Assembly: GCF_003337275.1 (NCBI RefSeq)
Contig: NZ_QPJQ01000041.1
Location: 1 to 36,292 of the forward strand
Length of the DNA: 36,292 nucleotides
Source of the DNA: Marinomonas foliarum
GTDB taxonomy: Bacteria; Pseudomonadota; Gammaproteobacteria; Pseudomonadales; Marinomonadaceae
Direction of reading: 5' to 3'
This document shows positions 1 to 8,695 of the stretch, one piece after another. The notes beneath the pieces are model-generated. The model saw nothing but the letters and a program-made list of their open reading frames with translations, searched no databases and had not been told where the DNA came from. A program made the position numbers and the translations under genes. Each line of letters starts with the position of its first letter. Position 1 is the first letter of the stretch.

Positions 1-1
1 A

Positions 2-61
2 AACTGGCAGCCAATAGGTGATGTGGAATTAAATCCAGAGCAACACAAAGACGCTGCTTAA
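2..61 (+). CDS. C-terminal end of an unidentified gene entering from the left
   Basis: An open frame runs in from the window edge and ends at a TAA after 19 codons, with residues NWQPIGDVELNPEQHKDAA. The composition looks like ordinary coding sequence, but the piece is too short to assign to a family and I do not recognise it. The following 360 bases hold no convincing gene, so this is probably the last gene before the IS relic. It could equally be a chance open frame. Confidence 0.3.
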   Translation, partial: NWQPIGDVELNPEQHKDAA

Positions 62-423
62 TTATTTTAGGCGACAACTACCTTGAAAGACGCCGCAGAC
101 GCCTCTCGGCAGTAACACTAAAACCATTAGACATACATAAATTCATAAGAAGAACATTTATTTATTGATCAGTATAAATATATTCTATAGTAAATAATTG
201 CAGAAAAACAGTATTACCTGGATTTTGTATAATTCACTATAAACCTACCATTAAAGCTAATTGTAAAATAGAAGATAATAGTATATGGACATAGGTTATT
301 TATGGGATTAATTTTTTTACTATGTAGCGGATGGTTGACTTTAAATAACAAAAAACTACTTGCCAATATCAATATTCCATACAATCAAAGAGAGATTAAT
401 AAGGTTTTTAAGAAACTGCTTAG
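62..423. other. AT-rich intergenic stretch, no gene seen
   Basis: This is AT-rich sequence between the incoming partial frame and the IS5-like relic. An 83-codon open frame begins at 302 but runs into the relic, has a low-complexity Asn/Lys/Leu-rich composition and resembles nothing I know, so I do not call it. No clear terminator hairpin or promoter was seen. Confidence 0.4.
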
Positions 424-939
424 GAAACATACGATCAAGTTGAGCCAACGACCCTCGTTTTCTTCAAACCACCAAACACAACAGACAACCCAGTTGTTTT
501 ACCCCTTACTGGTCACTCAATTCGGTAATTTAGTCTCATTGATTAATCTTTGAACGGATTAACCCCTTGCAGCTCGTATCCTCTGATCAACCCGAGACAC
601 GTTGGCAAGAGCAAACAAACGCATAGAAGTAACCTCATGCAAGGCATCTTCCATCGTTGGGTCACTCATGCTGTACCAATGTTGCATGCAGTCAATACGA
701 AACATAGTAGACAGTGGATATCCCATTGCCAGCTTGGGGATAAAACGGCTCAACAACCACTTCTAGTTGAAACTAAGACATCAACTCATTCATGCGAGAA
801 AGAAAAAATTTCCTTACGTATTGTTTTACGGTTATTGTTGTTGAATCCGCTGTCAGCAAAAGTGAGTTAGTCTGACATGGTTGAGACTCGAAGACTGAAA
901 ACGCGATTTTCCCATGAGAGGAACTTATTCAAATGTTCC
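424..939 (-). mobile_element. Decayed, internally deleted IS5-family element
   Basis: The minus strand from 939 begins GGAACATTTGAATAAG, matching 14 of 16 bases of the end of the IS5-type element at 35630. Next come a degenerate copy of the transposase start and N-terminal region, including [15 protein letters not shown] and MEDAL, with frameshifts and stops. At about 620 the match to the N-terminal half stops after MRLFA. The frame then continues [12 protein letters not shown], which resembles my recollection of the IS5 transposase C-terminus (LANLFRADQMIR). A degenerate copy of the opposite end starts near 424 on the plus strand. The simplest reading is an IS5-like copy that lost its central part (several hundred bases) and then decayed. 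No matching target duplication remains. Confidence 0.75.
559..890 (-). pseudogene. IS5-family transposase remnant
   Basis: This is the coding part of the relic. The longest surviving frame (559-756) contains [25 protein letters not shown], nearly identical to the N-terminal segment of the transposase at 35691. Upstream of it, up to the equivalent of the start codon near 880, nucleotide similarity continues but the frame is broken. The DDE catalytic region is missing because of the internal deletion, so the product cannot be active. A plus-strand open frame over the same bases is only its shadow. Confidence 0.75.
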
Positions 940-1053
940 GCAACAAGTCACATTACATTGGCAGAAACGCCATAAGGATTTTCGAGTTTAAAAACATCTA
1001 GTAAAATCTGAGACATCCAGAGCCTGAATGGTCTTGTATACTCGCCTATAAAG

Positions 1054-1092
1054 CAGGTTAGTAAGCCCCTATTAAATTAGCTAACTAACCTG
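1054..1092 (-). terminator. Weak inverted repeat after the DUF411 gene
   Basis: A perfect 9-bp inverted repeat (CAGGTTAGT at 1054-1062, ACTAACCTG at 1084-1092) lies just downstream of the last gene of the copper cluster. The 21-base loop is long and only a weak T-rich stretch follows, so this is a possible rather than a clear intrinsic terminator. Confidence 0.35.
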
Positions 1093-1107
1093 TTGGATTT
1101 TCGTTTA

Positions 1108-1551
1108 TCAATACTGTTGATAAACTGTCATCGTTCCTTGTTGGCTAAACTGAATCACATTAAAATCTTTGTATTGCTGACCTTTTTCAGCCATGCCAGG
1201 AGAATACCTTGGCATTCTAGGCACAGCCAACCCTGATACATTTTCAGGTTTCTCAAGTATTAAACGTGCCACATCTTGTTCTGGCACATGCCCTTCAATT
1301 AAGTAACCGTCGATTACAGCGGTGTGACACGATTGTAGTTGCATGGGCATACCCACATCTTTTTTTAAAGAGGACCAGTCTTCTGTGTGATGATAATTAA
1401 CGGTATATCCCTCTGCCTTCATTAGCTCCCCCCATTTAACACAACAACCACATGTCGGAGACTTGTAGAGATCTATTATAGGTTGTGCAAACACGCTTGC
1501 ACTGACTAACGTTAAGATTGAAGTTGCAATGCTTTTATTTATTACCTTCAT
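1108..1551 (-). CDS. DUF411 periplasmic metal-binding protein
   Basis: This 147-residue protein has a Sec signal peptide (about residues 1-22, ending VFAQ). It carries the DUF411 hallmarks: CGCCVKW near residue 34, then QSCHTA, GYLIEGHVP and the C-terminal AVPRMPRYSPGM segment. Members occur in copper and silver resistance clusters and are thought to bind metal in the periplasm; the biochemical role is poorly defined. The Cys and His residues of these motifs are all present. The start is supported by AGAGGTG placed 5 bases upstream. It is the last gene of the minus-strand copper cluster, only 23 bp after the P-type ATPase, so it is probably co-transcribed with it. Confidence 0.85.
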   Translation of the reverse strand: MKVINKSIATSILTLVSASVFAQPIIDLYKSPTCGCCVKWGELMKAEGYTVNYHHTEDWSSLKKDVGMPMQLQSCHTAVIDGYLIEGHVPEQDVARLILEKPENVSGLAVPRMPRYSPGMAEKGQQYKDFNVIQFSQQGTMTVYQQY

Positions 1552-1574
1552 ATATTCACCTCTTTCAAAATTAG

Positions 1575-3923
1575 CTATTTACTATTAATTTGGCTATCTG
1601 ATAATTTTACCGCCCGCAGCCTTAAAGCATTTAGTATGACACTCACCGAGGACAACGACATAGCTACAGCGGCAAAAATAGGCGATAAGAGAATACCTGT
1701 AAACGGATAAAGTACTCCTGCAGCAATCGGTACTCCTGCCATGTTATAAATGAATGCAAAGAACAGGTTCTGCCGAATATTACGCATGGTTGCCAGGGAT
1801 AATCGCCGTGCCTCCACGATGCCCATCAGATCGCCACGTAATAGAGTAATACCCGCACTTTCGATAGCCACGTCGGTTCCTGTCCCCATGGCAATACCTA
1901 CATCTGCGGTTGCCAAGGCTGGCGCATCATTAACACCATCACCAGCCATAACAACAACACGACCCTCATTTTTAAGCTGTTGAATAACATTGCCTTTATC
2001 TTCCGGCAATACTTCTGCCTTCACTTCATCAATGTGGAGTTTTCGAGCTACAGCTTCGGCAGAGGTACGATTATCTCCAGTCAGCATCACCACACGAATC
2101 CCTTCATTCTGCAGAGCGGCTATTGCCGCTTTAGTGGTGTCCTTGATCGGGTCTGCAATCGCCAGCAAACCACAAACCTTTCCATCAACTGCGGCAAAAA
2201 TTACTGTTGCACCGTCCTCTCGAAGTTGATTGGCTTCTTCCTCAAAGGCGGATGTATCAACATTTTCTGACTGCATTAACAATCGATTACCAAGCAGAAC
2301 CCTTTTTCCATCGACTTCACCAGTAACGCCTTTGCCGTTTGGAGAGTCGAAATCTATGGCGTCTGGTAATGTTAGGTTCATTGTTTTAGCTTTATCCAAA
2401 ATGGCATGTGCCAAAGGGTGCTCGCTGCCCTTTTCAAGGCTACCGGAATAACGCATCAAGTCCTCATCGCTAAAACCATTTGCCAAGACCAGCTTTGTCA
2501 CCTGAGGTTTACCCTCTGTTAAAGTCCCGGTTTTATCCACTACCACTGTGTCTACTTTCTCCATCCGCTCTAACGCCTCGGCATCTCGTATCAAGACACC
2601 AACCTGAGCACCACGACCGACACCGACCATGATAGACATAGGCGTCGCCAGACCAAGCGCACAGGGACATGCAATAATCAGCACACTCACAGCGGCAATC
2701 AGACCAAAGGCCATGGGCGGCGTTGGACCGACGATAGACCAGACCCCGAATGCAATGATAGAGACCAGCAGAACAACTGGGACGAACCAACCAGCCATTT
2801 TGTCAGCCATTCCCTGAATAGGCGCACGACTTCGCTGCGCACTGGCGACCATCTGGACGATCTGAGATAACATTGTGTCTCGTCCGACTTTGTCGGCTCG
2901 TAAAATAAAACTGCCTTGCTGATTTATGCTACCACCAATTACCTGATCTCCAGTTTTCTTAGTAATAGCCAAGGGTTCACCAGTGACCATGGATTCATCA
3001 ACGTTGGAACTACCTTCAAGCACTTCGCCATCTAGAGGCACCTTATCGCCTGGCCGAACTCGCAATCGATCACCAACCTTTATTTGATCGAGCGACACAT
3101 CAGACTCACTACCGTCATCGTCCAGTTTTCTTGCCGTGGCTGGAGCCAGATCTAATAGGGCTTTGATAGCGCCAGAGGTTTTTTCTCGAGCTCGGAGTTC
3201 AAGTACCTGCCCCAACAACACCAGTACAACAATAACAGCGGCCGCCTCGAAGTACACTGCAACCGAGCCATCGTCAGCGTGAAAAGCGTCAGGAAATATC
3301 TGCGGAGCCAAGGTCGCGACAAGACTGTACAACAGAGAGACGCCCGTCCCGATGGCAATAAGTGTGAACATATTAAGATTGCGACTGAGTACTGATTTCC
3401 AACCACGTACAAAGAATGGAAGACCACACCAAACGACCACTGGAGTCGCTAAAACTAACTGAATCCAGTTGGATGTTTGTGGCGACACAATGTGGTCAAT
3501 ATTAAAAAGATGACCTCCCATTTCGATCAAAAAAACCGGAAGGGCAAGGGCTAAACCAATCCAGAATCGACGAGTCATGTAAGCAAGTTCTTCGGAAGGG
3601 CCGTCGTCGAGGCTTACTTCCTCAGGTTCCAGCGACATGCCACAAATCGGGCAGTCACCGGGGCCTTGTTGACGGACTTCTGGATGCATAGGACAGGTAA
3701 ACATGGTTCCGGCCGCAACCGGCTCTGTTTGCTCATTTTCTTCGCTGAGATACTTCTCTGGATTATTATCGAACTTCGACTGACAGCCGGAAGAACAGAA
3801 ATACCAAGTTTTATCTACATGCTGACTACTATACTTTGCGGTTTGAGGATCTACCGACATTTTGCACACAGGGTCATGCACCCCATGGCTTTTATGTTCA
3901 TGATGATTCGTGTGCTCACTCAT
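1575..3923 (-). CDS. Cu(+)-exporting P1B-type ATPase with YHS and heavy-metal-binding N-terminus
   Basis: This 782-residue membrane pump exports Cu(I), or Ag(I), from the cytoplasm using ATP. The start at 3923 is chosen over one 14 codons upstream because AAGGAG sits 6 bases before it. The N-terminus has a His-rich stretch, a YHS/TRASH domain (about 16-59, with C20, C43 and C47) and a heavy-metal-binding domain (CPMHP 77-81, CPICGM 91-96) in place of the usual CxxC HMA domains. The core has TGEP (314-317), CPC in TM6 (419-421), the phosphorylated D463 in DKTGT, HP (502-503), TGDN (615-618) and GDGVNDAP (661-668). YN (726-727) and MSLSS (755-759) in the last helices are typical of Cu(I) specificity. 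The start overlaps the end of the small membrane protein gene, suggesting coupled translation. Confidence 0.95.
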   Translation of the reverse strand: MSEHTNHHEHKSHGVHDPVCKMSVDPQTAKYSSQHVDKTWYFCSSGCQSKFDNNPEKYLSEENEQTEPVAAGTMFTCPMHPEVRQQGPGDCPICGMSLEPEEVSLDDGPSEELAYMTRRFWIGLALALPVFLIEMGGHLFNIDHIVSPQTSNWIQLVLATPVVVWCGLPFFVRGWKSVLSRNLNMFTLIAIGTGVSLLYSLVATLAPQIFPDAFHADDGSVAVYFEAAAVIVVLVLLGQVLELRAREKTSGAIKALLDLAPATARKLDDDGSESDVSLDQIKVGDRLRVRPGDKVPLDGEVLEGSSNVDESMVTGEPLAITKKTGDQVIGGSINQQGSFILRADKVGRDTMLSQIVQMVASAQRSRAPIQGMADKMAGWFVPVVLLVSIIAFGVWSIVGPTPPMAFGLIAAVSVLIIACPCALGLATPMSIMVGVGRGAQVGVLIRDAEALERMEKVDTVVVDKTGTLTEGKPQVTKLVLANGFSDEDLMRYSGSLEKGSEHPLAHAILDKAKTMNLTLPDAIDFDSPNGKGVTGEVDGKRVLLGNRLLMQSENVDTSAFEEEANQLREDGATVIFAAVDGKVCGLLAIADPIKDTTKAAIAALQNEGIRVVMLTGDNRTSAEAVARKLHIDEVKAEVLPEDKGNVIQQLKNEGRVVVMAGDGVNDAPALATADVGIAMGTGTDVAIESAGITLLRGDLMGIVEARRLSLATMRNIRQNLFFAFIYNMAGVPIAAGVLYPFTGILLSPIFAAVAMSLSSVSVILNALRLRAVKLSDSQINSK

Positions 3924-4143
3924 ATTGTGCTCCTTTTTTACTCGCGGGCCAGTCAGAAAAAGCAATGAAATATAACAAAGCCATATTGACCATTGGGACC
4001 AATATCAGCAGTCCCAGCCAGCCAGAATATCCAGCTCGCTTGCATATTCTATAGACAGGTATAACGACTAAGATCACAATCACTAACATCCACATCCAGT
4101 GTCCTACCCACATAGTGCTACCAAACATACTTTCGCTCATCAT
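3916..4143 (-). CDS. Small two-helix membrane protein of the copper cluster
   Basis: This 75-residue protein has two hydrophobic segments (about residues 13-31 and 40-61) separated by a short basic loop (YRICKRAG), and a short polar C-terminus. It matches no family I can name with certainty; small proteins of this kind are common beside copper ATPase genes. Two tandem ATGs open the gene, with AGGA 8-9 bases upstream. Its 3' end overlaps the first 8 bases of the ATPase gene, whose ribosome binding site lies inside this gene. That layout argues it is real and translated with the ATPase. A role as an accessory subunit is inference. Confidence 0.6.
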   Translation of the reverse strand: MMSESMFGSTMWVGHWMWMLVIVILVVIPVYRICKRAGYSGWLGLLILVPMVNMALLYFIAFSDWPASKKGAQYE

Positions 4144-4242
4144 GGTATTGTCCTTTCTTTTATATCGTAGAAATTAATGGTGATGTTAGTGAGACTTTTA
4201 TCTTTCATCTCACTGACATCCCTTTTACTTCTTGTAAAAAAA

Positions 4243-4956
4243 TTAAAACCAAGCCGTTACGCCAATGACAAACTGAGAGTTGCTAATGCTATCTCCATTA
4301 TCACGAGCAAGATCAGCCGTAGCACCGAGCTTTTTACTCCAGTCTATACCTATATAAGGTGCAAACTTACGTGTTATTTCATACTTTAGTCGAAGGCCTG
4401 CATTGATATCAGTAAGACCAGCACCCATGCTTAACTCGTCATCACTCTTACCATAGGCGTTCATTTCAAATTCAGGCGTTAATATCAGTTTTTGAGTGAT
4501 TAACCATTCCTGTTCGATGCTTAAACGAATGGAGGTTTGCCCTTTTTCTCCAACAAAGAAAGCACCGTCAATGTCGAAAAAATACGGAGCCAAACCTTGG
4601 AAACCAAGCACCAGCCAATCACGAGATGGGGACGGTTTAATATCTCGCCTTACGCCCATCTGCATATCCCAATACGGCGCTACGGCATGACTGTATAGAG
4701 CCTGTACTTCTAGGTCCTGGTCGTCACTATTCTGGTATTCACCTGACGTTTTAAGCCAGATTTTATCCATATCATAACCAACCCATGCTTGAAAACTAAA
4801 GCTGATTGGATCGTCTGACTCAAGGCCTTTTTCTAATTGGTCGATGGCGACATAACTTAATAAAGGGTCATCTTCCGCACCTGCATAAGACAAAGAGCTC
4901 ATAACAGAAGCCGTTGCCATCACTAATGTAAAGCCTAGTGAATTAAAGTTTTTCAT
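4243..4956 (-). CDS. copB: Copper resistance protein B, outer-membrane
   Basis: The 237-residue protein has a signal peptide (cleavage near SYAGA, about residue 25) and a region of alternating amphipathic strands ending in Phe (VTAWF), typical of an outer-membrane beta-barrel. The order copA-copB directly after the multicopper oxidase, with a 12-bp gap, and the sequence style (GVRRDIKPSPSRDW, APYWDMQMG, GLRLKYEITRKFAPYIG) identify the PcoB/CopB family. Unlike many CopB proteins it lacks a long Met/His-rich N-terminal region, so it is at the short end of the family. The start has AAGGAG 8 bases upstream. It is thought to act with CopA in copper sequestration or passage at the outer membrane. 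Confidence 0.88.
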   Translation of the reverse strand: MKNFNSLGFTLVMATASVMSSLSYAGAEDDPLLSYVAIDQLEKGLESDDPISFSFQAWVGYDMDKIWLKTSGEYQNSDDQDLEVQALYSHAVAPYWDMQMGVRRDIKPSPSRDWLVLGFQGLAPYFFDIDGAFFVGEKGQTSIRLSIEQEWLITQKLILTPEFEMNAYGKSDDELSMGAGLTDINAGLRLKYEITRKFAPYIGIDWSKKLGATADLARDNGDSISNSQFVIGVTAWF

Positions 4957-4968
4957 TTATTACTCTCC

Positions 4969-7056
4969 TTATTTGATGACCACTTTTCTAAACATGCCAG
5001 GCATGTGATATAGCAAATGGCAGTGATATGCCCATTGCCCCAAGGCGTCTGCGGTGACTAAATAGCTGATTTTTGAACCAGGCTGAACCATCACAGTATG
5101 CTTACGTGGAATGTAATCAGGGTCTCCTGTTTCTAACTCGCTCCATACACCATGTAGATGCATGGGATGAATCATCATGGTGTCGTTCACCAAGGTAATT
5201 CGCACTCTTTCGTTATACGCCAATTCAAGTGGAGCGGAATCAGCAAAATTGATTCCATTAATTGACCACATATAACGATTCATATTGCCCGTTAGATGCA
5301 GCTGGATTTCTCGAGTGGGTTGACGTTTATCATGAGTAGGATGCAAGCCTTTTAGGTCTGCGTAGGTCAGTACTTTACGGTTATAGTTCGCTTGATGATC
5401 CCTTAAGCCAATACCTGGGTCGTTAAGGCCGCTTTGAGGCATGCCTGATTGCATGTCTACTTGAGGACCATTTTCTGAATCTAGATGCTTAATCTCATTG
5501 TCACTGCCGTAACCTGCTAAACCTAAAGTAGGCATAACCATACTTGGCTGACTGAGATCCATCCCTTCCATGCCAGTCATTGAGCCTGAACCCATTGCCA
5601 TTTTGCTGTGATCCATGCCTTCCATGCCAGCCATTGAGCCTGAACCCATTGCCATTTTGCTGTGATCCATGCCTTCCATGCCAGCCATTGAGCCTGAGCC
5701 CATTGCCATTTTGCTGTGGTCCATGCCTTCCATGCCCGACATAGAGTCTGAACCCATTGCCATTTTACTGTGGTCCATGCCTTCCATGCCCGACATAGAG
5801 TCCGAACCCATCGCCATTTTACTGTGGTCCATGCCTTCCATGCCCGACATAGAGTCCGAACCCATCGCCATTTTACTGTGGTCCGTGCCCTCCATATTCA
5901 TGCCCATATCGCCATGCCCTAAGATCGGCATAGGGTCCATATCAGGGATTTTGGCCGTGAACATTTCATCTGACGTGAAGTTACCAACGGTATAACCAGA
6001 ACGGTCAATGCTCTGAACGAAAATACAATAAGCATCCTCCATCTTCGGCTCGACTATCACATCGTAAGTTTCCGCAACACCAATTCGAAATTCATCGATG
6101 GTAACAGGCTGAACATTTTGTCCATCACTCGCTACCACGGTCATTTTTAAACCTGGAATTCGCACATCAAATATCGTCATCGCAGAGCTATTAATAAAGC
6201 GAAGACGAACTTTTTCTCCTTGTTTAAAGAGTGCTTGCCAAGGTTGTGCCGGTGGGTTCCCATTCATTAAATACGTATAGGTGGCGCCCGTGACATCAGA
6301 AATATCTCGGTCACTCATACGTTCCTGATTCCACATGGAGCGTGCTCTCCATGTGTTCACCAACCCTTGTTTTTTGATATCAGAAAACAAATCAGACATC
6401 GTTCTTTCACTGTAATTGTAATAGTCTGATTGCTTCTTTAAATTCGCATATATCGTTTCAGGCGCCTCATCCGACCAGTCCGACAGCATGATGACATGCT
6501 CCCGATCAAACACAACAGGGTCTGCTTCTTTAGGGTCTATAACAATCGCGCCATACACTCCCGTTTGTTCTTGAAAACCTGAATGACTGTGATACCAATA
6601 GGTACCACTTTGCTTAACTGGAAATTTATATTCGAATGTTTCTCCCGGTTTGATGCCCGCAAAACTAAGGCCAGGAACGCCATCCATTTCTGTCGGTAAA
6701 ATCATCCCATGCCAGTGCAAAGAGCTGTCATGATCAAGATTGTTTTTTACTCTTAGCGTGACCGTTTCACCTTCTTTCCAGCGTAACAAGGGTCCGGGAA
6801 ACAGTTGATTAATGACCGTTGCTCTAGCAGGCGTTCCCGTAAAATTAACGGTTTTATAATCAATGCTTAAATCAAAAACTTTCCCAGATAACTGAGTTAA
6901 AGATTGGCCAATGGCACTTGCTAGTGCATTTTTTGAAAACGGAATGGTAGTTAAAGCCAGCATGGCAGAAGCACCAAATACAAACTGACGACGGCTAAGC
7001 ACTGTACCGCTCGATGATTTGTTCTGCTCTTCGTGTGAAGGTTTGAATACTGTCAT
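4969..7056 (-). CDS. copA: Multicopper oxidase CopA with Met-rich repeats
   Basis: This 695-residue periplasmic cuprous oxidase is of the PcoA/CopA family. A twin-arginine signal (SRRQFVFG, residues 21-28) implies export of the folded, copper-loaded protein. All four copper-ligand motifs are visible: HWHG (114-117), WYHSHSG (154-160), HPMHLHG (630-636) and HCHLLYHMPGM (from 678). Between cupredoxin domains 2 and 3 lies an array of six 18-residue Met/His repeats (391-498; unit MDHSKMAMGSxSMxGMEG). It probably binds Cu(I) and feeds the oxidation site. AGGGAG precedes the ATG by 8 bases. The gene heads a copAB pair and follows a small Cys-rich gene after a 211-bp gap that contains possible control sites. 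Confidence 0.96.
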   Translation of the reverse strand: MTVFKPSHEEQNKSSSGTVLSRRQFVFGASAMLALTTIPFSKNALASAIGQSLTQLSGKVFDLSIDYKTVNFTGTPARATVINQLFPGPLLRWKEGETVTLRVKNNLDHDSSLHWHGMILPTEMDGVPGLSFAGIKPGETFEYKFPVKQSGTYWYHSHSGFQEQTGVYGAIVIDPKEADPVVFDREHVIMLSDWSDEAPETIYANLKKQSDYYNYSERTMSDLFSDIKKQGLVNTWRARSMWNQERMSDRDISDVTGATYTYLMNGNPPAQPWQALFKQGEKVRLRFINSSAMTIFDVRIPGLKMTVVASDGQNVQPVTIDEFRIGVAETYDVIVEPKMEDAYCIFVQSIDRSGYTVGNFTSDEMFTAKIPDMDPMPILGHGDMGMNMEGTDHSKMAMGSDSMSGMEGMDHSKMAMGSDSMSGMEGMDHSKMAMGSDSMSGMEGMDHSKMAMGSGSMAGMEGMDHSKMAMGSGSMAGMEGMDHSKMAMGSGSMTGMEGMDLSQPSMVMPTLGLAGYGSDNEIKHLDSENGPQVDMQSGMPQSGLNDPGIGLRDHQANYNRKVLTYADLKGLHPTHDKRQPTREIQLHLTGNMNRYMWSINGINFADSAPLELAYNERVRITLVNDTMMIHPMHLHGVWSELETGDPDYIPRKHTVMVQPGSKISYLVTADALGQWAYHCHLLYHMPGMFRKVVIK
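5563..5886 (-). repeat. Six tandem 54-bp repeats inside copA
   Basis: Six head-to-tail copies of a 54-bp unit encode 18-residue Met/His-rich blocks. Three copies near the protein's N-terminal side carry SDSMSGM and three carry SGSM(A/T)GM, so there are two sub-families that probably amplified separately. Because the unit is a multiple of 3, copy-number change keeps the frame and only alters the number of metal-binding blocks. Confidence 0.95.
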
Positions 7057-7090
7057 AAACTGAACTCCCTTAATCTAATTAAACCCACAA

Positions 7091-7195
7091 CACCTGTTTG
7101 CAGGTGCAACCAAATAATGTAATGAATAAAAGACATAATTGTCTCCAACAATGTTCTTGAGAAGATCCAATACAGGCATTATCCCTGTAGTGGAT
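7091..7195 (-). promoter_or_regulatory. Two dyads upstream of copA
   Basis: The 211-bp gap before copA holds two inverted repeats. CACCTG-TTTG-CAGGTG lies at 7091-7106. On the minus strand it overlaps a possible -35 (TTGCAC) with a 20-base spacer to TTTAAT, an arrangement reminiscent of MerR/CueR-type promoters, although the sequence is not the usual CueR box. A longer dyad at 7165-7195 has 12-bp arms (ATCCAATACAGG / CCTGTAGTGGAT, one mismatch) around 7 bases. No T-tract follows it in the direction of transcription, so it is more likely an operator than a terminator. The roles are inferred. Confidence 0.4.
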
Positions 7196-7267
7196 AAAAG
7201 GTTAATAATAGAAAATAACGGTTAGTGACCTTGGAGCGTCCGACAAAACGACGGATTCATCCAAAGA

Positions 7268-7663
7268 TTAAGAAAGTATCGGAGGGCGATATAAAGAAGA
7301 GCTATTCAACGGTAGCTCTTGTTGAACTAGATGAGCACTACTCTGACTCAGTTGAGAGCCGTAATAAATCCACTGACGATCAATGATCGCGGCCATCGAC
7401 ATGCAAACGCTCATCGGACACGAGCTTTTGTCTTTGCAACAATCTAACGCATTCGTGACCGGCAATATTTGAACATACTGATCTGTGTGTGTTTCAACAG
7501 ACGCGTTGTGCAACGAAGCCTTATGATCGACCATCGAGCCATAAGTAGCAGTAGCAGTAAGTTGCATTGAGTGATATGCCATTGGACCAGCCACAGAAGT
7601 CATTGTCTGGCTAACAAACACGAGCAAAACAAATATAATGATAACGATTTTATTTTGTCTCAT
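7268..7663 (-). CDS. Small exported Cys-rich protein, CopL-like by position
   Basis: The start at 7663 is chosen because GGGGGAAG lies just upstream; this gives 131 residues. A hydrophobic N-terminal signal (about 5-25) is followed by a His/Met-containing middle, a Cys cluster (DCCKDKSSCPMSVCMSM) and the C-terminal tail SSSLYRPPILS. I cannot assign a family with certainty. By size, Cys/His content and position directly upstream of copAB it resembles CopL of Xanthomonas, a small protein that influences copper induction of copAB. That comparison is positional inference. It shares its general layout and a PPI-(x)-S tail with the small protein at 15341-15760. Confidence 0.6.
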   Translation of the reverse strand: MRQNKIVIIIFVLLVFVSQTMTSVAGPMAYHSMQLTATATYGSMVDHKASLHNASVETHTDQYVQILPVTNALDCCKDKSSCPMSVCMSMAAIIDRQWIYYGSQLSQSSAHLVQQELPLNSSSLYRPPILS

Positions 7664-7720
7664 TATTCTTCCCCCAATCAACTTTCACCCCAAACAACAT
7701 CACTTTAAATACACCTCTAA

Positions 7721-8614
7721 TTAATGCATTGGAGGACCAACAAACGTCGTAAATATCGCCGTGACCACCAAAATAGAAGAAGCGATCATTTTTTCCATTA
7801 AAATAGATTTTTGAATAAGAAATGTATTACCGCGTTTCAGTATTAACGGCACAAGATGTAATTTATGGTATGCCGCCATCACCAGAATAACAACGACCAA
7901 AGCAAGTTTCACCAACAACCAGAAACCATAGTCTGACGAGAATAAGCCTTGCCATCCTGTCAAAACATAGCTCATCCATGCTCCACAGATAATCAAAATC
8001 AAAACAGCAACCGCTGCAAGTTCGCCAAAACGCTCTAAGATTCGATTAGATTCCTGATGCGTGGATTTTCGCGTAACCAACCACAAAGGGAATAGCAACC
8101 CTAACCACCAAGCAGCAATCAAGATATGAGTAAAGAATATAATCTGATAATACCAAGCTTGCTCTGTCGCATGACCCGTGAATGAAAACGAATAAATCAA
8201 ACTGGCTATGCCCAAGGAAGCGACCATTAATGCAAGGCGTGAAAATGGCCACAGACTGAAGGCACGATCCGACCCAAGGGTAAATGACGCTATGATCACC
8301 AAGCAATAACCAATCACATTAGCGATTAAGGTACTGCCCGCAGGCGAATCCCAATAGATAGAGACCATCATAGGGTCAAACATGAGCGATAGACCCTCTT
8401 CCATCGCCCCACCAACGAGGATAAAAAAATAAGCTATTGTCGCCACTAAACCAATCAACGCACCTCCTCGTACGTACCTTTTTATACTACTCAATAAAGC
8501 AGACTGATGACGCAACAAACAAAATGCAAATAGCCCACCTACAACGCTTGATATACCAAAATACAATAACCAACGTGTCAATAATTGCGCGATTTCCCAG
8601 TTCGTTAACATCAT
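7721..8614 (-). CDS. copD: Copper resistance protein D, inner-membrane
   Basis: The 297-residue protein has about eight hydrophobic segments and no long soluble domain, which fits the CopD/PcoD family of inner-membrane proteins that act with CopC in copper uptake or transfer to the cytoplasm. Recognisable segments include FTGHATEQAWYYQIIFFTHILIA-type helices with conserved His residues, AAWWLG, and a C-terminal TTFVGPPMH. Two tandem ATGs open the gene, with AAGGGG a few bases upstream. It follows copC by 81 bp on the same strand. In this cluster, which otherwise removes copper, CopD may return metal for enzyme loading; this is inferred from the family. Confidence 0.88.
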   Translation of the reverse strand: MMLTNWEIAQLLTRWLLYFGISSVVGGLFAFCLLRHQSALLSSIKRYVRGGALIGLVATIAYFFILVGGAMEEGLSLMFDPMMVSIYWDSPAGSTLIANVIGYCLVIIASFTLGSDRAFSLWPFSRLALMVASLGIASLIYSFSFTGHATEQAWYYQIIFFTHILIAAWWLGLLFPLWLVTRKSTHQESNRILERFGELAAVAVLILIICGAWMSYVLTGWQGLFSSDYGFWLLVKLALVVVILVMAAYHKLHLVPLILKRGNTFLIQKSILMEKMIASSILVVTAIFTTFVGPPMH

Positions 8615-8695
8615 ACAGCCCCTTTTTTATAAAATGAAAAGCCTAAAAGATATAATCTAATTAGCCAGTTGAACTAAACAGTTTAAATGTTCAAA

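Noticed and set aside
2..61. Assigning the left-edge frame to a transposase
   Set aside because: Nineteen residues show no motif; the neighbouring IS relic is a separate element and does not explain them.
302..553. 83-codon plus-strand open frame
   Set aside because: It runs into the IS5 relic, has no recognisable domain, a low-complexity composition and no clear ribosome binding site.
550..870. 106-codon plus-strand open frame
   Set aside because: It lies antisense to the degraded transposase and owes its openness to that sequence.
5669..5995. 108-codon plus-strand frame with repeated blocks
   Set aside because: It is the antisense of the CopA Met/His repeat array; the repeats belong to copA.
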